Of a stretch of 64,000 nt of DNA, positions 32,748-44,699 are shown piece after piece. The position numbers and the translations under genes were made by a program. The notes below the pieces were generated by a model that saw only the letters and a list, made by a program, of their open reading frames with translations, was not told the DNA's origin and did no database searches. Source of the stretch: Talinum fruticosum. Taxonomy: Eukaryota > Streptophyta > Magnoliopsida > Caryophyllales > Talinaceae. The DNA lies in assembly GCA_021018815.1 (NCBI GenBank), contig JAITYX010000012.1:5939001-6003000 (forward strand), in the 5' to 3' direction. The first letter of the stretch is position 1. The number at the start of each line of letters is the position of its first letter.

Positions 32748-33392
32748 TCATGCATTAATCATTCCAAGCTCATTCCTAATAAAACAAAACTGATCCTCAC
32801 TAAGTGGCTTATTGAAAATTTTAGCTAACTCAAATTTCGTAGGAATGAATTCAAGTTCAATATCACCTTTCTTAGAATGGTCTCTCGGAAAGTGATACCT
32901 GATCTCAATATGCTTTGTCTTTAAGTACTGAACGGGATTCTCGGTGATACTGATTGCACTTTGATTGTCACACTTGATTGGGATAGATTTGAATGAAATT
33001 CCAAGATCCTTCAAGTGTTGCTTGATCCACAGAATCCGATCACAACAAGCTCTAGCCGTAATGTACTCAGCTTCAACAGTTGATAAAGCAACCGAGTTAC
33101 GTTTCTTTGAGTGCCAAGATATGAGGGATTGACCTAGATATTGGCATGCTCCGATGTGTCTGTTTCTATTAAATTTATAACCAACATAGTCAACATCCGA
33201 GTATCCAGTGAGGGTCGGTTCCGAGTCCCTTGAAAACCATAGACCAAGATTCCGAGTCCCTACGAGATATCTAAAAATCCTCTTCACTCTAGTGAGATGT
33301 GATTCTTTTGGATTAGCTTGAAATCTTGCACACGAGGCAGACACTGAACATAATGTTTGGCCTACTGGATGTGAGATATAATAGAGATCCAA
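32748..33392 (-). pseudogene. Element C RNase H domain (long open stretch)
   Basis: A 214-codon open stretch covering the end of RT and all of RNase H. Visible residues are TGYSDVDYVGY (first Asp), ALSTVEAEYITARACC (Glu), KCDNQSAISITENP (Asp), RYHFPRDHSKKGDIELEFIP, and the family C-terminus NELGMINA with its stop at 32748. A Copia RNase H removes the RNA strand after first-strand synthesis. This segment alone looks undamaged, but upstream breaks separate it from the rest of pol. Confidence 0.85.
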
Positions 33393-33439
33393 TCATACCT
33401 CTATAGAGTTTCTAATCTACTGCTTTACCTTTTTTGTTT

Positions 33440-34345
33440 CAGTCTAGTTTCATGTTGCTACTCATAGGTGTGGTTGCATGTTTCACATCTTGAAGCTTAT
33501 ACTAATTAAACAACTCCTTGGAATACTTAGATTTATGGACATAGATTCCATCTTTGTCTTGTTTGATTTGTAGACCAAGAAAGAAATTAAGCTCTCCCAT
33601 CATGCTCATTTGGAACTCATGTCTCATCAAGTCGGAAAACTCTCGGCAAAGAGTTTCATTAGTAGCTCCAAAAATATTATCATCAACATAATAGTAGCTC
33701 CAAAAATAATATCATCAACATAAATCTAAGTAATAAGGAAATCTTTCCCCTTGGTTTTTATGCAAAGAGTTTTCTCAATCTGACCTCTTTTGAAATCATT
33801 TTCAACCATGAAACTACTCAGTCTTTCATACTAAGCTCCGGGAGCTAATTTAAGACCATATAAAGCCTTTTGCAATTTGAAAACATGATTTGAAAATTAT
33901 GAGTTTTCAAATCTAGGGGTTGCTCAACATAGACTTCCTCTTAAATGAAACCATTCAGAAAAGCACATTTAACATCCATATGATACAATTTAATATTCAT
34001 GCTAGATGCAAATGCCAACGAGATTCCGATTGGTTCGATCCTAGCAACTCGGTGCAAAGGTTTCCCCACAATCAATTCCTTCCTCTTGATTGTAACCTTG
34101 AGCCACAAGTCTAGCCTTATTTCGACTACCAACCTATTGTTATCCAGTTTGTTTTTGAAAACCCATTTGGTTCCTATGACTGGGTGGTCGGAAGGTCGTT
34201 TGGTCGAGTCCGAGACTTGGTTTCTTTCAAATTGATTGAGCTCTTCTTGCATGGCCTCTACCCATTCAGGTTCATTTATGGCCTCTAGTGCATTTTCGGG
34301 TTCCGTTAATGATATCAATGCGGTGAATGCATATAGATTTTGCAA
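33440..34345 (-). pseudogene. Element C reverse transcriptase, disrupted
   Basis: Open from 34345 to 33941 (EPEWVEAMQEELNQF, GTKWVFKNKLD, MDVKCAFLNGF). The catalytic block is present as YVDDIIFG, but it lies in a 32-bp tandem duplication (33660-33723) that repeats the YVDD codons and shifts the frame. The C-terminal thumb region toward 33440 is in other frames. This is not functional as read. Confidence 0.85.
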
Positions 34346-34599
34346 AAAGAACGAGTTCTTACCCCACTTGTTAATGTTAGATAGAATGTTCTCGAGTGGG
34401 TGGCTCGAAGCATATTTGACTCGCTCTACCAGTTTTCTGGTTCACCAAATTTGTTGGTTGAACTGGCTGATCTCGATAGTTTGAGCTTGCTGAGTCTCCT
34501 CATTTGCTTGTCCTTCGATATTCGAGCTGGCTCTTGAGCTTGTTCGATCCGAGTCACGAGTGTTACGTGTTGCCTCATTCCGAGTTACTTTCTTCGACT

Positions 34600-35957
34600 C
34601 TTTCGAGCTCGGCTTCGGTAAGATCATCTTCATCTCGACCGAGTTTCGGATCCGAGAAGGACGACTCACTTGTTCTTCCCTGATCTATCTCATCAAACAC
34701 AACGTGGATACTTTCTTCCACTTTGTTAGTTCTTTTGTTAAAAAACGATAAGCTTTACTTGTGAGATGAGTAAACCGGAAATATACTTTCATCTAACCTA
34801 GTATCAAACTTAGTCGAGGTGATCCTTACTTGTTATTATGAACAAAGCACTTTATTATGAACAAAGCACTTACATCCCAATGGTCCGAAATATGAGATGT
34901 TGGGCTGTTTTCCCTTGTAAAGCTCGTAGGGAGTTTTCTTCAAGATGGGTCCGATGAGGCATCCGTTGAGTATGTAATTTGCTCTATTGATTGCCTCGGC
35001 CCAAAAATAGTACGGTAGACCATTTTCAATCATCATCGTTCTTTCTATTCCTTCAAGAGTTCGGTTCTTTCTCTCCACTACTCCGTTCTGTTGAGGAGTT
35101 TTGGGTGTTGAGAAGTTGTGAGAGATACCATTGTTGTCTCGGAACTCTGCAAATTCCGAGTAATCGAGCTCCCTTCCATAGTCGGTTCGAATTCTTCTAA
35201 TCCGAGTCTCGAGACTCCGCTTGAATTTTTCTACGAGCTTACTGAACTATTTGAAAGCTTCATTCTTATTCTTAAGAAAACAAACCCATGTAAATCGTGA
35301 AAAATCATCAACAATCACAAGTACATATGATTTACCTCCGAGGCTTTTCACAGAGATTTCACCACATAAATCCATCCGAAGCATTTCAAGCAATTTAGAC
35401 GTGGAAACAGTTTTGAGAGGTTTGAAGGATAATCGACTTGTTTCCCTTTTGTGCATGCTTCATAGATTTTATCTTTCTTAAATGCACGATTAGGCAAACC
35501 CCTAACTAAATCATGATATGCAAGCTTTTTGATAGTTTGCATGCTAACATGACCTAGTCTACGATGCCATGTCCAAGAATCATCATGCAATGATGCTTTT
35601 AAACAAGATAAATTCTAACTTGGATGAGAAAGAGGAATAGTATAAGAGTTACCTGACCTCTTACCCGAGAGCTTAGTCTCTTTGGTAGCTGCATCGAAAT
35701 GTAGCAATTGGTTTGAGTGAATCTTACCTCTTGACCTTTGTTACACAACCGAGAGATGCTAATCAGATTGTACTTTAATCCCTTGACAAGATAAAGCTGG
35801 ATCGACCAGGTTGTCTCCTTCAACAATCTTGCCAATCCCAACTATCTTGCCCTTACTTGTCATCTCCATAAGTGACTTTGCCTCCTTTAAGATCTTCTAA
35901 CTTAGAAAAGAGTCTTGAATCTCCTAACATGTGGCATGAGCATCCACTGTCTAAGTA
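34600..35957 (-). pseudogene. Element C protease and integrase, disrupted
   Basis: The protease active site LDSGC (35957-35943) keeps the D-S-G triad and begins five bases from the solo LTR's target duplication. GAG-pre-integrase follows (KGLKYNLISISRLC, 35790), then the zinc domain at 35575-35450 (TWHRRLGHVS; KIYEAC, where the first Cys of the pair is Tyr). The core extends to about 34840 (MDLCGEISVKSLGGKSYVLV, VVERKNRTLEG with stop and shift, PYELYKGKQPNISYFGPLGC). The tail continues to about 34600 in broken frames. Confidence 0.85.
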
Positions 35958-35962
35958 CCAAT

Positions 35963-37482
35963 TGAATGTTTGCTCTTGGAGAGACTAAGTCACCCTAGAG
36001 GGGGTGAATAGGGTGATGAGGAAATTTGAACAAAGACTGGAAGATGAAATTCTAAAGCTGACTTTGAAACAGTCCGAGTCTAGATTGGACTCGAAAGCTG
36101 TTAACTTAGAAAATACGTGGAAACCCTCCTGGGCCGGAAAACCACGGTCGGTTCTAATCCCAAGCACCAAGTCAAATCCACTATTTTGAATCCACAAAAT
36201 ACAGTAGAAAGACTCAACCAAAATTGCTCCCTTCGTTAATTCCTTACAAGATTTTCCTAGACTCGAAGTTCCCTTATCTCATCTAGTACTTCCTAACCGA
36301 GGTAACCTTTACGAGTTAGGGACACCGAGCTGAGTTAACCCTTATGGCTTAGTCAAGGGACCTTACTCAGAAAGTAAGAATAAGTGTTTGTGACTGATTA
36401 CAAGACCTTACAACTCGAAAGATGTTGAGTACAAAGTTGGAGTTGTAAGTTAAAGATTGAATGAGAATTATACAGAGAGAGATAATTTCAGCAATAGATT
36501 CAGCAATCTTCTCGTCTTGTGAAGTGGCTTCTATTTATAAATGACTAGGCAGATTAGTCTGTTGTTACTATCTTCGATTAGAAGTCCTTTGTGACCGTTG
36601 CAATGGTTTTTCTAAGTGACTCGGAAAATATTCGTTGAGGTGTGAACATTGGGCAACGGCTCTTTGACTCCTTTGGATGTCCCGATCCACTAGTGGTGTC
36701 TAAAAAGTAGGGTGGAAACCACCGTTGAGTTTGGCGTTGCAGATTTCCAGCTTTGGAAACAGACAACCCCGACACAATGTCCGGGCCTTGGTCAAAAGTA
36801 CAAAATCCTTGTCTGCTCGGTGATTGACAGCTTGAAGCCGGTTACTTTTGTATTTCAAAAATAAGATAACCTCGTTTAGATAACCTACAAAAGTAAATCA
36901 ATTTGGTTCTCAAAGTATAAAATACTTTGGTCCAAGATTAGACACGGATAATAATTTAATTAAGATAATTAAGTGCCTAATTATCCGAGTTCCGAAAGAG
37001 TGGAATTTTCTGAGTCTAATATTCATTATACTAAAATTCCATCTAAGTCAATCTAGAAGTAAAACAAGTCCGATAAAGAATATCAAAGTAATGAAACTTG
37101 ATCTAGACAAGCATAGTTGAAATGAAACATGTTGACTTAGAAGGATGAATTAACATTGTAATTCAATCAAACTTAGAATACAAAGTCGGACCTGAGTTTA
37201 TGCATGTTAGAGCAAATATTTGAACATGCGATAAGTCCGAGTGTTATCTCGAGTAACTCACAACTATGTGTGAAAAGATAAGCAAGAGTATGCTTTCGAG
37301 TCGATCGGAATCAAGTGAAAACATATGCGATAGTTTCGTAACACTCAAAAAGATTCTATATCACTCGGAAAAGTTTCTAAAGCACTTAGAATGACTTGTA
37401 ATCAAAACTTACAAGAGATGAAGTTTGTATCTGATTCCTTGATGGTACTCGGAATGATATACCTGCAAAGTCCGAGTCTTCA
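35963..37482 (-). repeat. Solo LTR inside element C
   Basis: 1520 bp of the same family in the same orientation as C, with TG...CA ends (TGAATGTTTGC on the left in plus; GAGTCTTCA at the right). Flanks are CCAAT (35958-35962) and TCAAT (37483-37487), a 5-bp target duplication with one change. Removing it rejoins the sequence before the protease D-S-G site. The TATA region CTATTTATAA lies at 36531-36540. It is closest to the solo LTR at 61305-62820. No internal region is present, so the body was lost by LTR-LTR recombination. Confidence 0.9.
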
Positions 37483-37487
37483 TCAAT

Positions 37488-39226
37488 GGGCTTTCATCCT
37501 TTTTGAGTTACCTGCAAGTCGGACACACACTAACCTTTCTCACTTCCCCTAATGAACCCAGTAACTCCCTTTATTGTGGTCCTTTTCTAAGGAAGAAGAC
37601 TCTTGGGAATCGAGATTTTAATGACTTTGGGTTTGGTCCGATTCCGAGTCTTCTTTCTAAAGAACTGAGTCCGTGTCTCTTTCTTTTGAAAATCTTTTCT
37701 TACGTAAACAGGTGGAGAAGGTTTTCTCCTATAAACTCGTTTGGGCTCTATCCTCATTTCATTCTTATGAATGGGACCATGCTCAGCCTTCCTGAACTTC
37801 ATAGTTACGGAGTCCTTTTGAAAAGATTAGAGTAAGAATTAGATTCCTCCTTTTCATTAAAACCAAGTCCTTCTATCCTGAAGGAGACACACTGAGAGCC
37901 TAAAAGCATGTCAAGGTTTTTCGACCTTGAGTAAATTTCAAGACAAGCTCTTGAGACTCCTTGAGCTTTCTTTTCGGATGCTCATTTTCTCTTCTAAGTG
38001 ACTTAGACTCGGTCTCATTAGCTTGAGTACTGGTCTTGATTTCTTTCAGAGTTAGTCTCAGCTTTTCCAATTCATTTTTCAAACCATTGCTCTCGAAGTA
38101 AGAGACTCAAGTTGTTCTTTGAACTGAAAAGAATCGAGTATTGGACTTTTCTTCGAAAGTGTAAATATATCTAGCTAAATTAGACACTTCGAGTTATCGG
38201 AATCATCTTCTTTTTCGGATGAGTAGTCATCGCTCCATGTGGCCATCATAGCCTTCTTCTTCTTTCTGTCCTTGTTTCTTTTCGGACGGTCTTTGACTAT
38301 GTGATCTTTGTTGCCACATTCAAAACAACTAGAGTTCTAGTTAAAGATTACTTTGAAGGGGAAGAATATTTACCTTTTCTGTCCTTCTTATCTTTCTTAT
38401 AGAACTCTTCCTTTGGCCTATTTTCCCACTTCTTATGTTTCATCATTCTTTTGAAGCCTTAGCAATGAATGCCATTAGATCCTCTTCTGAGTCCGAGGAA
38501 CTCGGACTTTCCCCTCTAGTTTCGAGGCTTTCGGTGCAATGTTCCTTTTGGTGTTGACCTCGGCATCCTCTTCTTCCGAGGTGAATCTCATGAGTAAGCG
38601 GCTTCCCAATCAGTTTGTCCGGCTTTAGTTGATAGAGGTTCCGAGCTTCCTTAATGGTTGTCACCTTAGGACCCCGCCTCCTCTTTGGTAGACTTATCGG
38701 AACTTTTACGCACATTTCTTTGTGAGAAATGTTTCTACCCAAAGCTTTGAGATTGTTTGTAATCTCGGTGAAGTCAATAAACATCCGAGTGATGTTTTCT
38801 TCTAGCTCCATCTTGAACAACTCATATTTGTGAAGGTACTGCCTTATCTTCTTCTGTTTCACTTGGCTTGTTCCTTTGTATGTGTTGACAAGAGTGTCGC
38901 ACACATCTTTAGGTCGTGTCGCAGTCGACGATCTGTTGTACTCTTTTGAGCTGATAGCACACATCGGAATGTTCATTACTTTGAAGTTCGTTCGAACTTC
39001 TTTGATTCTTCATTGGTGTACTCGAATTTTTCTTAGGCACAAACCTTGTCCCTTCTATCTTCATTGGGTGTAGTTGCCTTCTTGGAGGATGTTCCGGACA
39101 TCTTCATCGTTGTCCAACAGAAAGCACTCCATCGGTTTCTTCCAGGTGCACAAAGTTTGATCCTTTGAACTTTGGTGGTCCGGTGGAAGAACTTCCTTCA
39201 TCGAACTCTCCAATGTTCCGAGCCAT
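37488..39226 (-). pseudogene. Element C gag, disrupted
   Basis: ATG at 39226 (MARNIGEFDEG). The UBN2-type region is open at 38976-38443 in large part (KYELFKMELEENITRMFIDF, SLPKRRRGPKVTTIKEARNL). The zinc knuckle at about 38328-38290 reads C-x2-C-x4-H-x4-R (last Cys lost). The Asp/Glu-rich part, the coiled-coil-like segment (38082-37900) and the basic linker (37802-37587, KRKPSPP type) follow before the solo LTR. Several frames are used. Confidence 0.85.
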
Positions 39227-39271
39227 CTAATCTTTAGACCTTTGGATTGTTAGATCCTTCTGGAAAGGCTA

Positions 39272-39285
39272 GGCACCGATACTAA
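39272..39285 (-). other. Element C primer binding site
   Basis: On the minus strand TTAGTATCGGTGCC, a decayed form of the TTGGTATCAGAGCC initiator-Met type, directly next to the LTR. Confidence 0.8.
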
Positions 39286-39286
39286 T

Positions 39287-40737
39287 TCAAGGTTTGCTCT
39301 TTGAGAGTCTAAGTCACCCTAGATGGGGTTGAATAGGGTGATGAGGAAATTTAAACAAACTTAGACAATTTTTGCTTTAAAAGAGGTAAACAACTGAGTC
39401 CGAGTCTAGATTGAACTTAGAAATATGTGGAAACCCTCTTGGGGAAGAAAAACCATGGACAGTGCTAATCTAAGCACCAAGTCAAATCCACTATTTTGAA
39501 TCCTCAAAATACAAAGGACTGACTCTACTAGAATTGCTCCCTTAGATAATTCCTTATAATGTTTTCCTAGACTCAAAAGCTCCCTTATATAATCTAGTAC
39601 TTCCTAATTGAGATAACCTTTATAGTCGGGGACAACTAAGTTAAATTAACCCTTACAGCTCAATCAAGGGACCTTACTCGAAATTAAGAAAAGTATGTAA
39701 TTGATTACAAGACATTACAACTCGGAAAATATTAATTATAAGTTGGGAGTTGTAAATAGAAGATTAAATATGAAGACAATGACTTTTGCTCAAGGAATGT
39801 GCTTTGTAATAATGTTCGATAATCTTCAAATCTTGTGAAGTGACTTCTATTTATACATGACCAAGCAGAGTGACCATTGTGTCTTGGTTACGAACGAAGT
39901 CTTTACTGGTCAGTTGTAACGGCCCTTCTAAGTCACTCGAAAAGATTCGTTGGGATGTGAACGTTATGTAACAGATCTTGAATCCAAAAGGTGCTCCAGA
40001 TCAACTGGTGATGTCTAAAAAGCAAGTTGGAAACCACCTGGCATTGGAGTTTTCCGATTTTAGAAACAAACAACCACGACACGGTGTCCGAGCCCTGTTC
40101 ACAAGTAGATAATGCTTGTCTGCTGGTGATTGACAACTAGAAGTCGGCTACTTTTGTATTTCAAAAAATGAGTTAGCCTCGTTTGGATAACCTACAAAAG
40201 TAAACCACTTTGGTTATCAAAGTATAAAATACTTTAGTCTAAGATTAGGTATAGATAATAATTAAATTAAGATAATTAAATTCTTAATTATATTTGGCCT
40301 AGAAGAGTGGAATTTTCCGAGTCTAATATTTATTATACTCAAATTCCATCGAGTCAATCCTAAGGATGATCAAGTAAAAAGAATAGAATCATCAAAGTAT
40401 AACAACTTGATCCGGACAAATAATTCTCAAAGAAATAAAACTGACTTAGAAGGAATTAACACTATAAGTCTCTTTACGTTAAAATAAGCGATCGGAACTC
40501 GGAATAACAGAGTTAGAGAAATTATTTGAACATGCAGTAGCTCCGAATGAGTCAAAAACATCGGTGTAGAAGATATACAATAATGTGCTTTTGAGTGAGT
40601 CGAAACGAATGAAAACTTATACGGGAGTTTACGTAACACTCGGAGTGACTTGAAATCAAAACTTAGGAGAGATGAGGTTTATACCTAAATCTTCATGTAG
40701 TACTCAGAATGGCTTATAGTTAGAATCCGAGTCTTTA
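39287..40737 (-). repeat. Element C 5' LTR
   Basis: 1451 bp, minus strand from TAAAGACTCGG (40737) to CCTTGA (39287). The TATA box is weakened (CTATTTATAC on plus, 39847-39856, reading GTATAAATAG on minus). It pairs with 28674-30162 across the element. Confidence 0.9.
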
Positions 40738-40742
40738 GGTTC

Positions 40743-40977
40743 CAATATGTCCTTAGAGGTATCCGGGACATTCACCGGAAAGACCTTCCAAACATTCCGG
40801 GTGAGTCTTAGTTAATGTGAGTGCTAACTTTATTGAGCTTTTAGTACATGTGCTAGTTGCTCGATCATTTTGTAGAGGCGTCAATCTAGATCGTCTTTAT
40901 CAGGAGGCTTCCTCGGTGGCTCGGGAGCTTAAGCACACTTATCTAGCCAACGAGATGCCCTTTGGTGGTACGACTAG
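40743..40977 (+). pseudogene. Mobile-domain-like gene, part 2
   Basis: Directly beyond element C's target duplication the plus strand again reads as coding: LVARSFCRGVNLDRLYQEAS followed by VARELKHTYLANEMPFGGTT and a stop at 40976. This fits a continuation of the gene interrupted at 28668. The coding trace ends where AT-rich sequence starts. Confidence 0.4.
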
Positions 40978-41475
40978 ATGTTTGTCAATATTTTAACTCT
41001 ATGCAAATGGGATGAATTCAAAGACTCCATTCTAAAAATGCTTTGTTTTATTAATATGATGCGAAAAATTCTAAGACAAATTACAAAGACAAATCTAAAA
41101 AAATTACACCGGCCTCCGTTCCCCCAAAAGAAAATAATAAAAATGAAAAAGAGGAACTTACAAGTGCATTGTCTAAAATAATACGACTTGGTCGAAATGG
41201 GCCACAAGCATGAACATATAGTAGCCCAAGGAGTACTCGGGGACGAAAAAGAAACCAGACCGGTGTCGGCCATGCAGGTGGCCGAGGGCTCTAGCGACTT
41301 TAGTGGCGTGGCGCGACAGGACTCGAACCCGGAGACTGCTATAAATTGGACCGTCAGCTGGAGACCAAAAATTACACCTTCTAAACCTTCTTTTAGAATT
41401 TCCTCGAAAAACGAGTTCCTAAGAAATTACCCCAGTGCTTTGAATTTCCTTTTTAAAGATGAATTATATGACTGA
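40978..41475. other. Unassigned DNA with a B-box-like tRNA trace (minus)
   Basis: No gene is recognised. On the minus strand, 41333-41300 reads CCGGGTTCGAGTCCTGT, a B-box and T-arm-like stretch (GGTTCGAGTCC). No matching A box or acceptor stem is evident, so this could be a tRNA-derived SINE remnant or chance. Beyond it on the same strand are an AT-rich tail and AATAAAAC (near 41050). Confidence 0.3.
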
Positions 41476-41559
41476 ATTATCCCGTTGGATGCACGAGATA
41501 ACGAGATGTTGATAGGGTAGGATTGTCCCAATATAGACTGAATACCTTATTTAACATTA

Positions 41560-42981
41560 GCCAAGTGAAAGTTTATTGGACATTCTTAAGGGCAGTTGTG
41601 GCCTTTTGGGATTGACATTACCATGTTTTCGGATTTGGGGACAAGGAATTGTGTCTTCTTCTTGAAGAGTTTGATGCAATATTGGGCATTACCAAACCTA
41701 TGATGTGAAAGCCTTCTACCAACATGCATGAAACCTACAAGCGCCTGCTAATCACCTCTTTAATAGGAATCTGAGTTGGATTCTTATTAGGGATGAGGTG
41801 CACTTAATAAACCTGTTGAAGCACTATCATCCCATGTACCCCTTGGGGTATGCCCTAATCCTGAGGCATCGGACCTTAATCACCTATTTGATAGGTGGTT
41901 TCTTACTAGTAGAGGCCACAGGGATATGGCTCTCTGCTGCACTGTTGAACTTTGTGGAGTAATAAGAGGATCACTACTCTCTAACACCACTTATTGTGGT
42001 CGAGACTATCATAGGGCTGGACCGGGTCAAAGCAAATCCAGACGAGGATTTTGTTGGTAGCCCCTGTTATTGCAAGTAAGTAGAAAGTAACGTCCGAAAA
42101 CAATCCAACCCCATTGAGGCTAAAAACCCTCCGGTTCGGCCAAAGTCTCGTTTTTCATATGATCATTATTTTTATTTCGATTTTGCTCCCGTTGGGCGAT
42201 AAATAAGGTTGAATTCGACCATGTAGGACTCTTATGATTTTTATATCTATTATATGCAATTGTGGTTAATGGAGCACCTTCAGCTGATTCAGGGTCCTGC
42301 AGCTTGTGGACTCGTACTGGCTATACGGTTCTATTAGCGAAGCGAGCGAGTTTAGTTACTCGATCATCTTGCTTCCAGGTGGGAGGCTTGGCTTGGAAAT
42401 CATAGTACCATTGAATGGTACATTAAGCATTGGAAAGTGTCTCAATTTAGGACACACATTGAGCGGCATCCCTTTGTACGTTTTCAAGGTCTAAAAACTA
42501 GTATGTATTATTTCCTTGACCATGTATTGTAGCAAATGGGACAAGAATAGGCAATCCCACATTTAGATTTTTTCTAGCCTGCTACTTTTGAATTGTTTGC
42601 GGGTTTCGGTAGCTCGAGGCGGGTTTCTACACAACTTAAATATTAGATAAACTTATCGAAGTTGCTTGAAACCTGTAGACAAGCATACCACTATAGTTTG
42701 TGAATATTATCCGGAGTGGATAACGAAGTAGACTCCAAGCATCGCAAGGCACTAAGGGCCCGAGAATGGAATCCCAGAGCAGCTTTGCCTACCGTAGCAT
42801 CACTTTAGATTCGAGAAATAAACCCTCAATTTATTGAACGAGCACGCGGGAGGGAAGCCGAGGCAAAAGAAGCTGAAGAGCGGAGGGCCCGCAAAATTGA
42901 AGAGCTAAAGAAACGCACCCAGGAGGATGTAGTTGGGTCTATCAATCCTAAAGGGAAGAAAGTAAAGATCAATTATGGCTG
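41560..42981 (+). pseudogene. Opposite-strand additional ORF of the Tat element (DUF7745-like)
   Basis: Coding-like traces on the plus strand behind integrase: KVYWTFLRAVVAFWD, then HYHVFGFGDKELCLLLEEFD and AILGITKP (41570-41700), and a charged C-terminus RKIEELKKRTQEDVVGSINP, KGKKVKINYG with stop at 42979-42981. The F-x-F-G-D-x-E-L-x-x-x-LEE-[FY] pattern resembles the N-terminal block of plant DUF7745-type proteins tied to Tat/Ogre elements, from memory. AATAAA-type signals follow (43003, 43125). Antisense ORFs between pol and the 3' LTR are known in the Tat lineage. This copy is broken by stops. Confidence 0.55.
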
Positions 42982-43419
42982 AATTTTAGGGAGAATTTAA
43001 GAAAGAATAAAATTTGGGAATTTTAGTTTTGCCTTTTAGAACAGTTTATTTTCTAAGTAATGTGCTTGTTTTATTTCCCTTTTATTAGCTATGTATTCAA
43101 GTAAGTAGTAGGCTTAACTTTTTAGTAATAAAAGTAAAAAGTAAGTGTTATGCTCACTTTCATGCTTCATTTATTTTTATCGTTCACCTGGAGGAGTAAA
43201 TGATAAAGTTGGACCGCCTAATTGGACCACCAAAAATAGAATACTAATTAATTAAATAAGCGGACCGTCTAATTGGACCGCTAGAACAAATAATTACAAA
43301 AATACGGCCGGGGGATCTGCTCGGCTCGGCCAACCCATCATTGTCCGGAGGTGGCCGGTGCTGATCGTGACACGACCTGATTGGGCCGGACTTAGCCCAT
43401 TATGCAATTTGTTTAGTGT

Positions 43420-44620
43420 CACGCTAAACGTAGTATTTCTCTAATTGATCCAAGTTTGTACACTAAAAATCTCTTCACCATCTAAATAAGTAAGCTTAAC
43501 TCGCTTCTCCTGGCAGTATTTGACTAAGTGCAAATGGACCTTGCAAGTTAGGCCTAAACTTTCTTTGGTGATCCTGAATTGGTGCTCTAATCTCCTTAAG
43601 TACCGGATCCCCAACCAGTAGATTACGAGGCTTCACTTTCTTATTAAATTCCCTTGATATACGTGCTTGGTATATTTGGACATTATGTAAGGCATTGAGG
43701 CGCCTTTCATCTAGCAACATTAACTCTTTAAAGCATGCCTTAGCCCATTCTACTTCGATAATCCGACTTTCTGCGATTATCCGTAACGAAGGAATGATGA
43801 TTTATATTGGAAGGACTACTTCCATGCCATACACTAAGGAGTAGGGTGTTGCTCTCATGGAGGTTCTGATGGAGGTTCGGTAGCCCCATAAAGCGAAGGG
43901 CAACTTGTCAAGTCAATGCTTATGGCTGACAACCATTTTCTCCACTATTTTGCGAATATTTTTGTTTGCGGCCTCGATCGCTCATTTGGTCGGAGGGCAC
44001 CCCATACCGACAGATGGTTAATCTTATTCCTGTCCGATAGAGTCTCGCTACTTATTTCTTAAAGTGACTATCATGGTCACCGATCGGGTAATGGGGCACC
44101 CCATACCGACAAATGATATTTCGGGTAATGAATTTAGCCACATGTTTTGACGTCAAGGTTGCGTAGGAGGTCTGTTTCTACCCATTTAGTAAAGTAGTCA
44201 ATTGCTACTAACATAAATTCATGGCCACCCGTTCCTTTAGAGGTCACTTTGCTGATGATATCAATTCCCTAAACCGAGAATGGACAGGGCGATGCAAGTG
44301 TTGTTATAAAGGAAGGTGGTTGGTGCTATAAGTTTGCATACACCGACCCTTTGGCACTTCTTAACAAATTCATGGCGATCTGCTGCCATGGTCGACCGAT
44401 AGTATCCTAATCTCTCGAATTTTCCGAACTAACATTCTTCTATTCATATGGGGTCCACATTCCCCACCATGAATTTATGTCATGATGCACTCGCTTTGTG
44501 TTGGTTGACAAAAAGTAAGCTACTTCCCATGTTGGTGTTCTTATACAACTATCCTTGGGTGATGAAAAATTGAGTCGCCAACATGTAGATGGCTCGTTGG
44601 GCTCTAGGTGTGGAATCCAA
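43420..44620 (-). pseudogene. Tat element integrase
   Basis: Minus-strand traces in order: the zinc-binding and linker region (ADRHEFVKKCQRVGVC, 44390-44340), the core with EFMLVAIDYFTKWVETDLL (44222-44160), the ALWGYRT region with TPYSLVYGMEVVLPI (43900-43810), and a 74-codon open C-terminal part at 43720-43496 ending ILPGEAS. A short duplicated stretch (GGGCACCCCATACCGACA at 43997 and again at 44095) has been added within the core. It is a non-functional relic. Confidence 0.8.
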
Positions 44621-44699
44621 CAGGTATTCTTGGCTTTTCACATATTGATAAATGTCATGGTACCAACTAGTTTGGTTAGTACTAGACATTTCAAGTGTG

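Larger units (their letters stand above)
28674..40737 (-). mobile_element. Element C: full-span Sirevirus-like Copia retrotransposon
   Basis: Complete minus-strand element: 5' LTR on the right (39287-40737), 3' LTR on the left (28674-30162), and between them gag, protease, integrase, RT, RNase H, accessory ORF and polypurine tract in Copia order. Flanks are GGTTT (28669-28673) and GGTTC (40738-40742), a 5-bp target duplication with one change. A solo LTR (35963-37482) lies between gag and protease. Stops and frameshifts are spread over all genes. It interrupts a mobile-domain-like gene whose coding trace continues on both sides. Confidence 0.9.

Noticed and set aside
42600..42640. TGTAGAAACCCGC on minus as a start of the missing Tat 3' LTR
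   Set aside because: It differs from the 5' LTR start TGTAGACACCTAAAACC after nine bases and lies inside the opposite-strand ORF. No further LTR similarity follows.
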